This document shows, piece after piece, positions 51,016 through 58,405 of a stretch of DNA of 64,000 nucleotides. Below the pieces are notes generated by a model. That model saw only the letters and a program-made list of their open reading frames with translations. It had not been told where the DNA came from and ran no database searches. The stretch comes from Myroides sp. JBRI-B21084 (GTDB taxonomy: Bacteria; Bacteroidota; Bacteroidia; Flavobacteriales; Flavobacteriaceae), in NCBI RefSeq assembly GCF_030545015.1, contig NZ_CP120653.1:1736001-1800000 (forward strand), read 5' to 3'. Position 1 is the first letter of the stretch; the number at the start of each line of letters is the position of its first letter. Both the position numbers and the translations under genes were made by a program.

Positions 51016-51030
51016 CGGGCAAGATGCCCG
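51016..51030. repeat. GC-rich palindrome in the intergenic region
   Basis: CGGGCA-AGA-TGCCCG forms a 6-bp hairpin in a GC-rich island, 15 bases from the end of the lipoprotein gene. There is no T run, so it is not a classic terminator; it may be a dispersed palindromic repeat. Confidence 0.45.
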
Positions 51031-51044
51031 CGCCAGCGTGGGGC

Positions 51045-51707
51045 TTATTTCTTACTAAATATTTCCATATAACCTGAAGAATTATCACCTATTTTATATT
51101 CATCTAAATCAAAAATAAAAAAAATATCTTCTCCTGAATATCCATAAACCACTTCAACAGATTCACCGGCACTAATGCCTTTACTAAAACTAATTTGCTT
51201 TTTGTATAGTTCTGTGCCTTTTATAAAAAAAATATTCTTTTTATAATCACCTAACATTGCTAATTTTAGATCAAACGTATTTTTATTAAAATTATTGAAA
51301 TAATATATTTCATTTTTCATTAAATCAAGATAAATAACGTCTTCTGATCCATTTGAATCTCTAAATTCCTTTATTATATATTCTGAATAAATATAGTACT
51401 TTTGATAAACTTCATATAATTCATGACCAGTCCCTTTGACGGGATTATGTCTATAATTAAGTTCAGAATACCAATAATCATCCTTTTTTTCAAAAACCCT
51501 CTTTGTTTTTTTTCCATCCAATATTGCATTAATAATAATATTATTACTATTTAAAGTAATTGGTTCAACCCAAGCAGTTTTGTCTAAAATCATTTTAGGT
51601 TTTGACATTTGCATACTTTTATACTCAAATGACTTTAAATCATTTAGCTGATTAGCACAACTAAATAAAAATAATATAAAAAAATAACGAAGCATATATT
51701 TTATCAT
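51045..51707 (-). CDS. Lipoprotein, candidate immunity partner of the RHS tip
   Basis: A 220-residue protein starting with a lipoprotein signal (ILFLFSCAN, Cys17 lipidated). The rest is rich in Tyr, Asp and Lys with beta-prone strands and matches no family I know. Its ATG overlaps the stop of the RHS-tip gene by ATGA, so the two are translated together. Genes immediately downstream of RHS toxin tips usually encode the matching immunity protein, and a lipid-anchored periplasmic immunity protein would fit a toxin acting there; this is inference from position only. It is strongly AT-rich compared with the repeats around it. Confidence 0.65.
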   Translation of the reverse strand: MIKYMLRYFFILFLFSCANQLNDLKSFEYKSMQMSKPKMILDKTAWVEPITLNSNNIIINAILDGKKTKRVFEKKDDYWYSELNYRHNPVKGTGHELYEVYQKYYIYSEYIIKEFRDSNGSEDVIYLDLMKNEIYYFNNFNKNTFDLKLAMLGDYKKNIFFIKGTELYKKQISFSKGISAGESVEVVYGYSGEDIFFIFDLDEYKIGDNSSGYMEIFSKK

Positions 51708-52513
51708 CTTATAAAATTATTTTGAATACCTAAATTAAATCCTTTTTTCACAGCTCGATAATTATTCTTAAAAGTTCTATTCGTATCACTCCTACTGTAA
51801 CTTGGACTTTTATCATTTTTATTCATAGACAAGTTAAAAACAGTTCTCGATTGTTGACCCCGTGCGGACACTGTAAAACTATTCATTGTCTCACTATCTT
51901 CAGGATTTAAACTTTTCAACATATTCTCACCTCCATTAAATCTATACCCGCCGATCAATAAATGCTGAGAAGTTATTACCCTAGCATCTAACTGCTTAGA
52001 CATACTTTGAGTTAACTGAGCTCCTTTTTCTCCTCTCCCTGCATTACATGCTAAAACAACTAAATTTTTTCCACTTAACTTATCACCTAAGGCACTTAAA
52101 GTTGAAGAACTATTCTTATTATTTACTTTAGTACTGCCAATGCTAAAAGAACCAGAATTTCCGTGAGAAGTCAAGGCAAATGTTCCAACATCAGAACCAT
52201 CTGTTTTTAATTGTGATAGTCCTTTAGAGAAACCGGAAATATCATCAACCAACATAATAGGTATACCTGATTGTTTAGCATTGTTATAATCCATAGAAAA
52301 TGCAGAATCAGAATTATAGTTACTTGGGATTACAGCCATTGTTCCTATATCACTCCCCGGTTTATAATTTACGAATGAGTAACCATCTCTATTTTTCGGG
52401 CCACCTTCTCCGTCTACAGCACTCATCCCAGTTGGGTCAATTAAATTTATTGGATTGTTATGTACGTAATGATATGGTGTCCACCCTGTAAACTCTTCCC
52501 CGAGCGGACCCAC
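51704..52513 (-). CDS. Orphan RHS C-terminal tip with caspase-like His/Cys domain
   Basis: 269 residues from the first usable start (GTG at 52513). Residues 10-30 (WTPYHYVHNNPINLIDPTGM) are the end of an RHS-associated core. The rest is a variable tip. Residues 111-128 (TFALTSHGNSGSFSIGS) and 151-164 (LVVLACNAGRGEKG) give a His-Gly (His117) and a Cys (Cys156) after hydrophobic strands, the order seen in CHAT/caspase-like and C80-type cysteine peptidases, so a protease effector is plausible. The large RHS barrel needed for delivery is missing: upstream sequence holds only a broken core. It is coupled to a lipoprotein by an ATGA overlap. It may be a silent reserve tip or a remnant. Confidence 0.7.
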   Translation of the reverse strand: MGPLGEEFTGWTPYHYVHNNPINLIDPTGMSAVDGEGGPKNRDGYSFVNYKPGSDIGTMAVIPSNYNSDSAFSMDYNNAKQSGIPIMLVDDISGFSKGLSQLKTDGSDVGTFALTSHGNSGSFSIGSTKVNNKNSSSTLSALGDKLSGKNLVVLACNAGRGEKGAQLTQSMSKQLDARVITSQHLLIGGYRFNGGENMLKSLNPEDSETMNSFTVSARGQQSRTVFNLSMNKNDKSPSYSRSDTNRTFKNNYRAVKKGFNLGIQNNFIR

Positions 52514-52680
52514 ACTTACAAATATACTAATTCTTGGGTTACTTCGTCGGGCTCAGCATAAACTCCATAACGTGCGCCGTAATAATACATTTGCGTAGCA
52601 TCATCTAATTCAGCGCTTTGCGCGGTTCGTTCGTCCAAAGCTCAGCCCGCTTTCTCCTCCGAAATCGTTGAATTTGTAAA
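52514..52680 (-). pseudogene. Broken RHS core, interrupted by two short GC-rich insertions
   Basis: Reading the minus strand, RHS core pieces appear in three frames: YKFN (52678-52667), ELDDATQMYYYGARY (52611-52567) and PRISIFVSV (52537-52511). In intact cores these are nearly continuous. Between them lie 55 bases (52612-52666) and 29 bases (52538-52566), GC-richer than the flanks, each shifting the frame; both contain GCTGAGC. An in-frame TGA lies within the second. The RHS gene is therefore cut off from its tip. Confidence 0.7.
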
Positions 52681-52744
52681 TAAATTGAAATGCGTGATTT
52701 TCACAAAAGGAATATTAAGTCTTAAACAACTTTAAAAACTGCAA

Positions 52745-52836
52745 GCCTGCGTTAGGGATGGCAGCGGATAGCCTTTTATTGGCGACTGAGGCACTCGAAG
52801 CGCCGATAAAAGCTATGAACGTACAGCCCGACCCGC
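52745..52836. repeat. Hairpin repeat R1 (variant of R2/R3)
   Basis: A GC-rich imperfect palindrome. The apical part CTGAGGCACTCGAAGCGCCG plus ATAAAAG (52786-52812) is identical to R2 and R3, and CCTTTTATTGGCG pairs with CGCCGATAAAAG. The outer arms (GGGATGGCAGCGGATAGC, then GCTATGAACGTACAGCCCG) differ from R2/R3. It separates the broken RHS core from tRNA-Trp. Apart from it, 52681-53027 shows no gene. Confidence 0.8.
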
Positions 52837-53006
52837 CAATTTACCGCTATGCTTTGTTGTACTGTTTGGGTGTTTTTACTTGTATTTAGTGCTAAGGCGG
52901 TTTGTGAGGGGAACGCCCAAAGAAAGCAACTTACGAATTATGAACAGATTAGCTGTTTTTAAAAAAACTTTGGCCATTTTATTAGGTTTTATGGCTTTTT
53001 TGCTGT

Positions 53007-53014
53007 TATATTTG
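53007..53014 (+). promoter_or_regulatory. -7 promoter element of tRNA-Trp
   Basis: TATATTTG matches TAnnTTTG and ends 13 bases before the tRNA 5' end. Confidence 0.5.
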
Positions 53015-53027
53015 CAACCAATATTCT

Positions 53028-53098
53028 ACGGGTGTAGTTCAAGGGTAGAATAGCGGTCTCCAAAACCGTTGATGGGGGTTCGAATCCCTCCACCCGTG
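53028..53098 (+). tRNA. tRNA-Trp (anticodon CCA)
   Basis: ACGGGTG pairs with CACCCGT, discriminator G; the anticodon loop CTCCAAA sits on GCGGT/ACCGT and the T arm is GGGTTCGAATCCC. The 3' CCA is not encoded. It is a lone tRNA within the accessory region. Confidence 0.95.
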
Positions 53099-53102
53099 CA
53101 CA

Positions 53103-53131
53103 AAAAAACCAGCATTTCTGCTGGTTTTTGT
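53103..53131. terminator. Terminator between tRNA-Trp and the barrel protein gene
   Basis: AAAAACCAGCA / TGCTGGTTTTT hairpin, A run on the left and T run on the right, usable from both strands. Confidence 0.85.
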
Positions 53132-53133
53132 TT

Positions 53134-54159
53134 TTATAAGCCAAATTGTAATCCTAGGCTCCAATAATTTTGATCGATTAAATTATCAGTAAACACTGGG
53201 TTTAAATCGTATTTAAACACCAACTTAAATTTATCTGTTCCTGCGTAAGCCATTACACCGTACTGAAAGTTGGTTACGTTCCAATCGCCTTTTTGATGTT
53301 CGTACACTTTATACCCATCTGCTTTTGTGTATCGTAAAATTTGTTTAGAATCTACATTATATCCTAAGTAAGCACCTAAACCAAAATTATAACCTTCGTT
53401 GGTTTTAAAACGGCGGTTTGCATTGTTGTAGGTTTTTGTTGTTGTTGTAAAATCTAACGAAAAAGGCACTGTTATATAAGCATTACGTAAATATGTATAG
53501 CCTTTGCGTAAGTTTTTTGCCGATGCTGTTGTGCCTGTTTGGTTACCCATAACCATAAACTCGTTATTTTGTGTTGTTGCCAAACCGTTGTAGTTTATAC
53601 TTAAACCATAACGCACCCCCCATTTGTTATTGTTTTCATTGAATGGTGTACGTGCAGCTATTCCTACTTCGACTGTATTTGAACGCATATAACCGAATTC
53701 TGAATTTGCAAAAGCCCCATCGGTAGCTACGTTACCTACACCAAAGGCAATGAATATTGATGATTTTGTACGGTATTTTGCAACTGTATCGGCTTGTACA
53801 CCCATTGCAAGATCAAACGGACTGTCTGATTTTCCCCAATCGTAATCGTATTGCTTGGTTGGTTCGCCTTCTTGCACTGTTACTTCTTCTACTTCAATCA
53901 CAGGTTCGTAGTACGATGTGCCTTCTGCCTCAACTGATTGCTCGTTTGTAAATTTTGTAATGATTTGATATGCTTGTTCTTTGGTTATTTTTGAACCATC
54001 TACTTGAGCATTCACAACTTTGATTTTATCGGTTAATGATAATTCATCATTTGCGGCTGCTTCTTTTATTGCAGTGTTTTGTTGAATAATTGTATCAATA
54101 CTTTGTGCGTGAACTGTTGCTGTAAATGCAAATATTGCAAAGCATAATAGTTTTTTCAT
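53134..54159 (-). CDS. Putative outer-membrane beta-barrel protein
   Basis: A 341-residue protein with a signal peptide (residues 1-18, ending TVHAQ). Residues ~20-110 are a helical, Glu-rich periplasmic part. From ~115 on, alternating aromatic/polar strands (SIFIAFGVGNVAT, KWGVRYGLSINYNG, YNFGLGAYLGYNVD) suggest a barrel, ending in the typical Phe-containing closing strand (YWSLGLQFGL). Function is unknown. It stands between tRNA-Trp and repeat R2. Confidence 0.72.
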   Translation of the reverse strand: MKKLLCFAIFAFTATVHAQSIDTIIQQNTAIKEAAANDELSLTDKIKVVNAQVDGSKITKEQAYQIITKFTNEQSVEAEGTSYYEPVIEVEEVTVQEGEPTKQYDYDWGKSDSPFDLAMGVQADTVAKYRTKSSIFIAFGVGNVATDGAFANSEFGYMRSNTVEVGIAARTPFNENNNKWGVRYGLSINYNGLATTQNNEFMVMGNQTGTTASAKNLRKGYTYLRNAYITVPFSLDFTTTTKTYNNANRRFKTNEGYNFGLGAYLGYNVDSKQILRYTKADGYKVYEHQKGDWNVTNFQYGVMAYAGTDKFKLVFKYDLNPVFTDNLIDQNYWSLGLQFGL

Positions 54160-54260
54160 TTTTAAGTAATTAATTTTATAAGTGAATGTGTAATTTACAA
54201 ATTTGTTGCATTTTGTTTATACCCACATTGCGTTTTAACATTTTATTAAGATTTAACAAT

Positions 54261-54358
54261 TAGCCCGGATTGCAGCGGTATCCTTTTATCGGTGGCTGAG
54301 GCACTCGAAGCGCCGATAAAAGATATAGCGGAAAGCCGGAAACAGCTTCAAATAAAAA
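54261..54358. repeat. Hairpin repeat R2
   Basis: Starts TAGCCCGGATTGCAGCGG. Its first 80 bases are identical to 55061-55140 (R3), and the next 18 differ at two or three positions. The arms CCTTTTATCGG and CCGATAAAAG, plus outer CCGG/CCGG segments, make a long hairpin. It is GC-rich against the local background. The rest of 54160-54398 shows no gene. Confidence 0.9.
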
Positions 54359-54398
54359 ACCTGCAAATTGATTACTCTTTTTGAATTATTCTTTACTA

Positions 54399-55019
54399 TT
54401 AATGATTCCAAAGATTTATTTTAGAAATAATTTGCCAATTTGTAGATTCTTTCTTTTCTAAAACCAATAATTGCCCAGAACCACACAAACCTCCGCAATA
54501 ATATCCGTAATAAACAGCTGCATAATTTCCTGAAAAGCTTACTTTAGAAAATTCAACTACCCAATTTGATTGAAATTTTTTATCAATTTGATCCCAACCC
54601 TTAATAATATCTCGTTTAAAGAAAGAATGGAATTTTCTTTTCCTTATTGGTTTAAGATTAAATATTGAATCGACGAAAGATTTGATTTCTATTTTTTGTG
54701 GCGAAGTTTTTAACAAACCTAAAATAGCATCTTGATAATTTTGATCTGTTTCATACTTTTTTATTGATTCATCATCAAAAAAACTTGAAAGTATCAACTC
54801 TTGATCAGCTTTTAAATAATTTAACAACTCATTTGAATCATCACCTAATTCTACATTTCTAATAACAAGAATTGTATTTTTATTCGTCCAGTTAATTTCT
54901 TTATTATTGATTATGGTTGAATATATTTCGTATTCATTATAAGGCTGACCATAAACATCAAACTTTGATATATTAAGAAATACAATTAGGAAAAGAATGG
55001 TTCTGATATATTGAAACAT
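54399..55019 (-). CDS. Secreted protein of unknown function bounded by repeats
   Basis: A 206-residue protein with an N-terminal signal peptide (hydrophobic residues 5-17, cleavage likely near VYGQ at residue 25). The C-terminal 60 residues (VVEFSKVSFSGNYAAVYYG, YCGGLCGSGQLLVLEKK) form a beta-rich segment with a Cys-Gly-Gly-Leu-Cys-Gly loop, which I associate with uncharacterised Bacteroidota proteins. No catalytic motif is seen. The gene sits alone between repeats R2 and R3, which lie in the same orientation exactly 800 bases apart, as if carried as a cassette. Low GC compared with the repeats. Confidence 0.68.
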   Translation of the reverse strand: MFQYIRTILFLIVFLNISKFDVYGQPYNEYEIYSTIINNKEINWTNKNTILVIRNVELGDDSNELLNYLKADQELILSSFFDDESIKKYETDQNYQDAILGLLKTSPQKIEIKSFVDSIFNLKPIRKRKFHSFFKRDIIKGWDQIDKKFQSNWVVEFSKVSFSGNYAAVYYGYYCGGLCGSGQLLVLEKKESTNWQIISKINLWNH

Positions 55020-55060
55020 ATTTTATTTTTGAACCAATATACTAAAAACTTCGGAATTTA

Positions 55061-55158
55061 TAGCCCGGATTGCAGCGGTATCCTTTTATCGGTGGCTGAG
55101 GCACTCGAAGCGCCGATAAAAGATATAGCGGAAAGCCGGAAAAAGCTTCCAATAAAAA
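55061..55158. repeat. Hairpin repeat R3
   Basis: The first 80 bases are identical to R2 (54261-54340), in the same orientation and displaced by exactly 800 bases; similarity then continues through the following AGCTTC and A-rich bases. Confidence 0.9.
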
Positions 55159-55183
55159 TAACGAAACATCAACTCATGACGAG

Positions 55184-55204
55184 ACTCTGAATCAAGTTCA
55201 GAGT
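55184..55204. repeat. Inverted repeat near the rlmN 3' end
   Basis: ACTCTGAA-TCAAG-TTCAGAGT makes an 8-bp hairpin 18 bases past the rlmN stop. It could act as an rlmN terminator or be a dispersed repeat of a type common in flavobacteria. Confidence 0.5.
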
Positions 55205-55221
55205 GACAAAATTAAAGTAAA

Positions 55222-56262
55222 TTATGATTTATTAGCTAATTGCCCGCAAGCTGCATCAATATCTTTACCTCTACTTCGGCGTACTTTTGCAACAATACCA
55301 GCATTGTTTAGTGCTTTAAGGTAGGCATCAATTACATTTGGATCGGCTTGTTGAAATTCACCATCGTCAATTGGGTTGTATTCAATAATATTTACTTTAC
55401 AAGGTACATATTTACAAAATTTTACTAAGGCATCAATCGCTGCTTTATCGTCGTTAATACCTTTCCAAACCACATATTCGTAAGTAATTTTACTTTTAGT
55501 TTTACGGTACCAATATTCTAAAGCTTCGCGCAGTTCGGGTAATGGAAAACTTTTGGTAAATGGCATGATTTTATTTCGTGTTTCTTCGATTGCCGAATGT
55601 AACGAAACAGCCAGTTTAAATTTCACCTCATCGTCGGCCATTTTTTTAATCATTTTTGATACACCCGATGTGGATACGGTAATGCGTTTTGGTGACATTC
55701 CTAAACCTTCGTCTGACGTGATTTTATCAATGGCTTTCATTACATTGGGGTAGTTCATTAACGGTTCGCCCATACCCATGAATACAATATTAGAAAGCGG
55801 ACGGTTATGATACAAACGACTTTCTTGATCGATTGCTAGTACTTGATCGTAAATTTCGTCGGGTGCTAAATTGCGCATGCGTTTTAAACGGGCAGTTGCA
55901 CAAAAGTTACAATCTAAACTGCAGCCTACTTGGCTAGAAACACAAGCTGTTGTACGGGTTTCGGTTGGTATTAAAACCGATTCTACTATTAACCCATCGT
56001 GTAAACGCACGGCATTTTTTATGGTGCCATCGGTACTGTGCTGCATGGTATCAACCAGAATATGGTTAATTACAAAATGTTGTTCTAACATTACACGTGT
56101 TTCTAACGATAAATTGGTCATGTCGTTAAAAGTATGTGCGCCTTTACTCCACAACCATTCATACACCTGATTGCCGCGAAAAGCTTTATCGCCTTGCGCT
56201 ACAAAAAAATCGCGTATTTGTTCTTTGGTTAAACTACGTATGTCTTTTTTTGTTGTATTCAT
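55222..56262 (-). CDS. rlmN: Dual-specificity 23S rRNA/tRNA adenine-C2 methyltransferase RlmN
   Basis: A 346-residue radical-SAM enzyme that methylates C2 of A2503 in 23S rRNA and A37 in some tRNAs. The Fe-S cluster motif is CSLDCNFC (Cys114, Cys118, Cys121), and the methyl-carrying Cys lies in DIDAACGQL (Cys339). KDIRSLTKEQIRDFFV at the start and FMGMGEPLMNYPNV are family-specific. A -7 element ends only 4 bases before the ATG. Confidence 0.96.
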   Translation of the reverse strand: MNTTKKDIRSLTKEQIRDFFVAQGDKAFRGNQVYEWLWSKGAHTFNDMTNLSLETRVMLEQHFVINHILVDTMQHSTDGTIKNAVRLHDGLIVESVLIPTETRTTACVSSQVGCSLDCNFCATARLKRMRNLAPDEIYDQVLAIDQESRLYHNRPLSNIVFMGMGEPLMNYPNVMKAIDKITSDEGLGMSPKRITVSTSGVSKMIKKMADDEVKFKLAVSLHSAIEETRNKIMPFTKSFPLPELREALEYWYRKTKSKITYEYVVWKGINDDKAAIDALVKFCKYVPCKVNIIEYNPIDDGEFQQADPNVIDAYLKALNNAGIVAKVRRSRGKDIDAACGQLANKS

Positions 56263-56266
56263 TTTG

Positions 56267-56274
56267 CAAAGTTA
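56267..56274 (-). promoter_or_regulatory. -7 promoter element of rlmN, placed for a leaderless transcript
   Basis: Reads TAACTTTG on the minus strand and ends 4 bases before the rlmN ATG, so the transcript would start at or beside the start codon. The best -33 candidate is a TTG about 25 bases upstream, wider than usual. Confidence 0.5.
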
Positions 56275-56338
56275 CAATATTTTACAAGTAGTTTGCACGC
56301 AATGGTGTTGTTTGGCTATCTTTACTAAAAAAATTATC

Positions 56339-56980
56339 ATGCATTTTATTTCGGAAGAATTAGAAAACTATATTGCCCAACATTCGGCCGCCGAACCCGA
56401 TCTTTTACAGCAGTTAAATAAAGAAACATATCAAAAAGTTTTGCAACCGCGTATGCTAAGTGGGCATTTTCAAGGACGCGTTTTAAGCATGCTTTCTAAA
56501 ATTATTTACCCTTTAAACGTGTTAGAAATTGGCACTTATACAGGTTATGCTACACTTTGTATGGCCGAAGGTTTAAAACCCAACGGTACTATTGATACCA
56601 TTGATATTAATGAAGAAGTTGCCGATATACAACAAAAATATTTCAACAAAAGCACTTATAGCCAGCAAATTAACCAACATATTGGCAACGCGTTAACCAT
56701 TATTCCTACACTAAACAAAAAGTTTGACTTGGTTTTTATTGATGCCGATAAAGAGAACTATATTAATTATTGGAATTTAGTAGTGCCTTTAATGAATAAA
56801 GGCGGAATTATTTTAAGCGATAATGTACTTTGGAGCGGAAAGGTTTTAGAGGAATTAAAGAAAAACGACAAAGCCACCCAAATACTTTTAGAATTTAACA
56901 AACTTGTAAACAATGACCCAAGAGTTGAAACTGTTTTATTACCCATACGCGATGGGCTAACTGTTAGCAGGGTTTTATAA
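56339..56980 (+). CDS. SAM-dependent O-methyltransferase (class I, catechol-type)
   Basis: A 213-residue methyltransferase of the O-MT family 3 (COMT/caffeoyl-CoA type). The SAM motif is VLEIGTYTGYATLCMAEG, metal and substrate residues lie in LVFIDADKENYINYW, and ILSDNVLWSGKV matches the family. I use the ATG at 56339; the longer in-frame extension would run back into rlmN. It is divergent from rlmN; a TATCTTTA at 56318-56325, with TTTG 22 bases upstream, could be its promoter. The substrate is unknown. Confidence 0.9.
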   Translation: MHFISEELENYIAQHSAAEPDLLQQLNKETYQKVLQPRMLSGHFQGRVLSMLSKIIYPLNVLEIGTYTGYATLCMAEGLKPNGTIDTIDINEEVADIQQKYFNKSTYSQQINQHIGNALTIIPTLNKKFDLVFIDADKENYINYWNLVVPLMNKGGIILSDNVLWSGKVLEELKKNDKATQILLEFNKLVNNDPRVETVLLPIRDGLTVSRVL

Positions 56981-57043
56981 TACCTTTTACATTAGTTACA
57001 CCAATTTTACTTATTTGGTATTGGTTTAAAATACTACACAAAA

Positions 57044-57076
57044 AAACCTACAAGGTTTGTAAGACCTTGTAGGTTT
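57044..57076 (-). terminator. Terminator of the T9SS-protein gene
   Basis: AAACCTACAAGG / CCTTGTAGGTTT hairpin with a T run on the minus strand. The same arms recur at 58406-58438. Confidence 0.85.
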
Positions 57077-57095
57077 GGTTACTATATATTTAAAC

Positions 57096-58142
57096 TTACT
57101 TTTTTATAAGCTGTTTAACCGCTGTACCTTGTGCGGTTTGTAAATATAATAGATACGTACCACTTGCTAAATGTTCTACGTTAAGTTGTATTTCTGCTGG
57201 GTTGTTGTAAGCTTGCGTGCTTACTTGTTTACCTGCTAAATTATACACCGTAATTTGGTTTACCTGCATGTTCTCTTCATTGGTTATGTTTACCATATTG
57301 GTTGCTGGGTTAGGGTACAAATTAAATTTTGTAGCCAGCTGCTTGTTAGTGTTTAAAATTACACTTGGTGGCACTGCATTTAAAGCAGTAACTTCAAAAT
57401 TATCAAACCTATGTACAGCAGTATCAGAATGATAAGATGCGATTTGCAAATGGATTTTTGAAATACTTTCAGTAGTTAAAAAATCACCAACCGCACCTGC
57501 ACCTACAGTAGGTATAATAAGGTACATTTTTTTATTAGTGTAATCAAAGTAAAATACAATTTTTAACCATGTATTTCTAGGAACAGTAGGATTGCTTGTA
57601 AAAATGTTTCCAATTGTTTGTGGAAAACAAACACCGCAATTTGTTTGTACAAAATCATTCCTGTCATAATAAAGAAAGCGGATTAATTGGGGATTAACCA
57701 CACCATCTAAAGTAATTGAACATCTTGGTATTGAAGTTGCTGTAATTGTATTATTACCCGTAAATAAATCAAATTCTATTTTTAAAACATTGTTACCCAC
57801 CGTACGGTTGTTCCATAAAGCTTCAATTCCTTTTTTTGAAGCCACATTTTGTTTGAATGATGTATCTTGAATAAAGGGACTTGTAATCTCCAACACATTG
57901 CCTCTACCGGGTTCTGTTACAATTTTAAAATCATTAAGTCCTACATAAGAACTCCCTAAGGTGGAATATGTTTTAGTTTCTAAATACCAACCGCCTTGTC
58001 CTGGCGTTGTACCGGTATAATCGGTACCTACAATACCCGGGGAAAGGTTATTAAAATTTTCAGAGTACAAAACTTGCGCGTTGGTTAAAGGTGTAATTAA
58101 CAGTAAAAAAAGGGGTATGGTGTGTGTTATAACTTTTTTCAT
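57096..58142 (-). CDS. Secreted protein with T9SS type A sorting domain
   Basis: A 348-residue exported protein. Residues 1-22 are a signal peptide (ending PLTNAQ). Residues ~25-250 form a beta-sandwich-like region (VLYSENFNNLSPGIVGTDY at its start) resembling lectin/laminin-G-like or carbohydrate-binding folds. The last ~80 residues are a type A sorting signal: FNLYPNPATNMVNIT, then NQITVYNLAGKQV, ASGTYLLYLQT and the basic end VKQLIKK. It should be sent through the type IX secretion system to the surface. A frameshifted small lipoprotein gene lies 11 bases upstream. Confidence 0.87.
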   Translation of the reverse strand: MKKVITHTIPLFLLLITPLTNAQVLYSENFNNLSPGIVGTDYTGTTPGQGGWYLETKTYSTLGSSYVGLNDFKIVTEPGRGNVLEITSPFIQDTSFKQNVASKKGIEALWNNRTVGNNVLKIEFDLFTGNNTITATSIPRCSITLDGVVNPQLIRFLYYDRNDFVQTNCGVCFPQTIGNIFTSNPTVPRNTWLKIVFYFDYTNKKMYLIIPTVGAGAVGDFLTTESISKIHLQIASYHSDTAVHRFDNFEVTALNAVPPSVILNTNKQLATKFNLYPNPATNMVNITNEENMQVNQITVYNLAGKQVSTQAYNNPAEIQLNVEHLASGTYLLYLQTAQGTAVKQLIKK

Positions 58143-58153
58143 AATTAATTATT

Positions 58154-58275
58154 TTAAGCACCTGTTTGCGAGTTGTTGTTTTCGGCGTCCATCTCGTTAA
58201 AAACGCTGTTGGTTGTACAAGCTGTAAGGGCTAGGGCTATTACCCCCCCCACAAAATTTTAGGCAATTTTGTCAT
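58154..58275 (-). pseudogene. Small lipoprotein gene, out of frame at a G8 run (possible phase variation)
   Basis: From the ATG at 58275 the frame reads MTKLPKILWGG and stops at TAA just after a run of eight G (58243-58250 on the minus strand). In the shifted frame the sequence continues VIALALTACTTNSVFNEMDA to a TAA at 58154, with a good lipobox LTAC. With six or nine G the two parts join into one lipoprotein of about 39-40 residues. It ends 11 bases before the T9SS gene, so both probably share a transcript. It could be a slippage switch, a decayed gene or a sequencing error. Confidence 0.6.
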
Positions 58276-58405
58276 AATAAAATATTAGATTAGTTGTTTG
58301 TAACGTAAATATACTAAAAAAATTAACATTTTGTTAAAAAAAATAAATATAAAGTTAAATACTGGTTTATATAAAAAGCCTATACTTTTATAATATTAAA
58401 TAAAA

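Noticed and set aside
50809..51072. An 87-residue frame in the intergenic region after the rRNA operon
   Set aside because: Low-complexity, no family resemblance, runs through a GC palindrome and overlaps the end of the lipoprotein gene.
56171..56338. N-terminal extension of the O-methyltransferase
   Set aside because: It would be translated from the antisense of rlmN and through its promoter; the family begins near the ATG at 56339.
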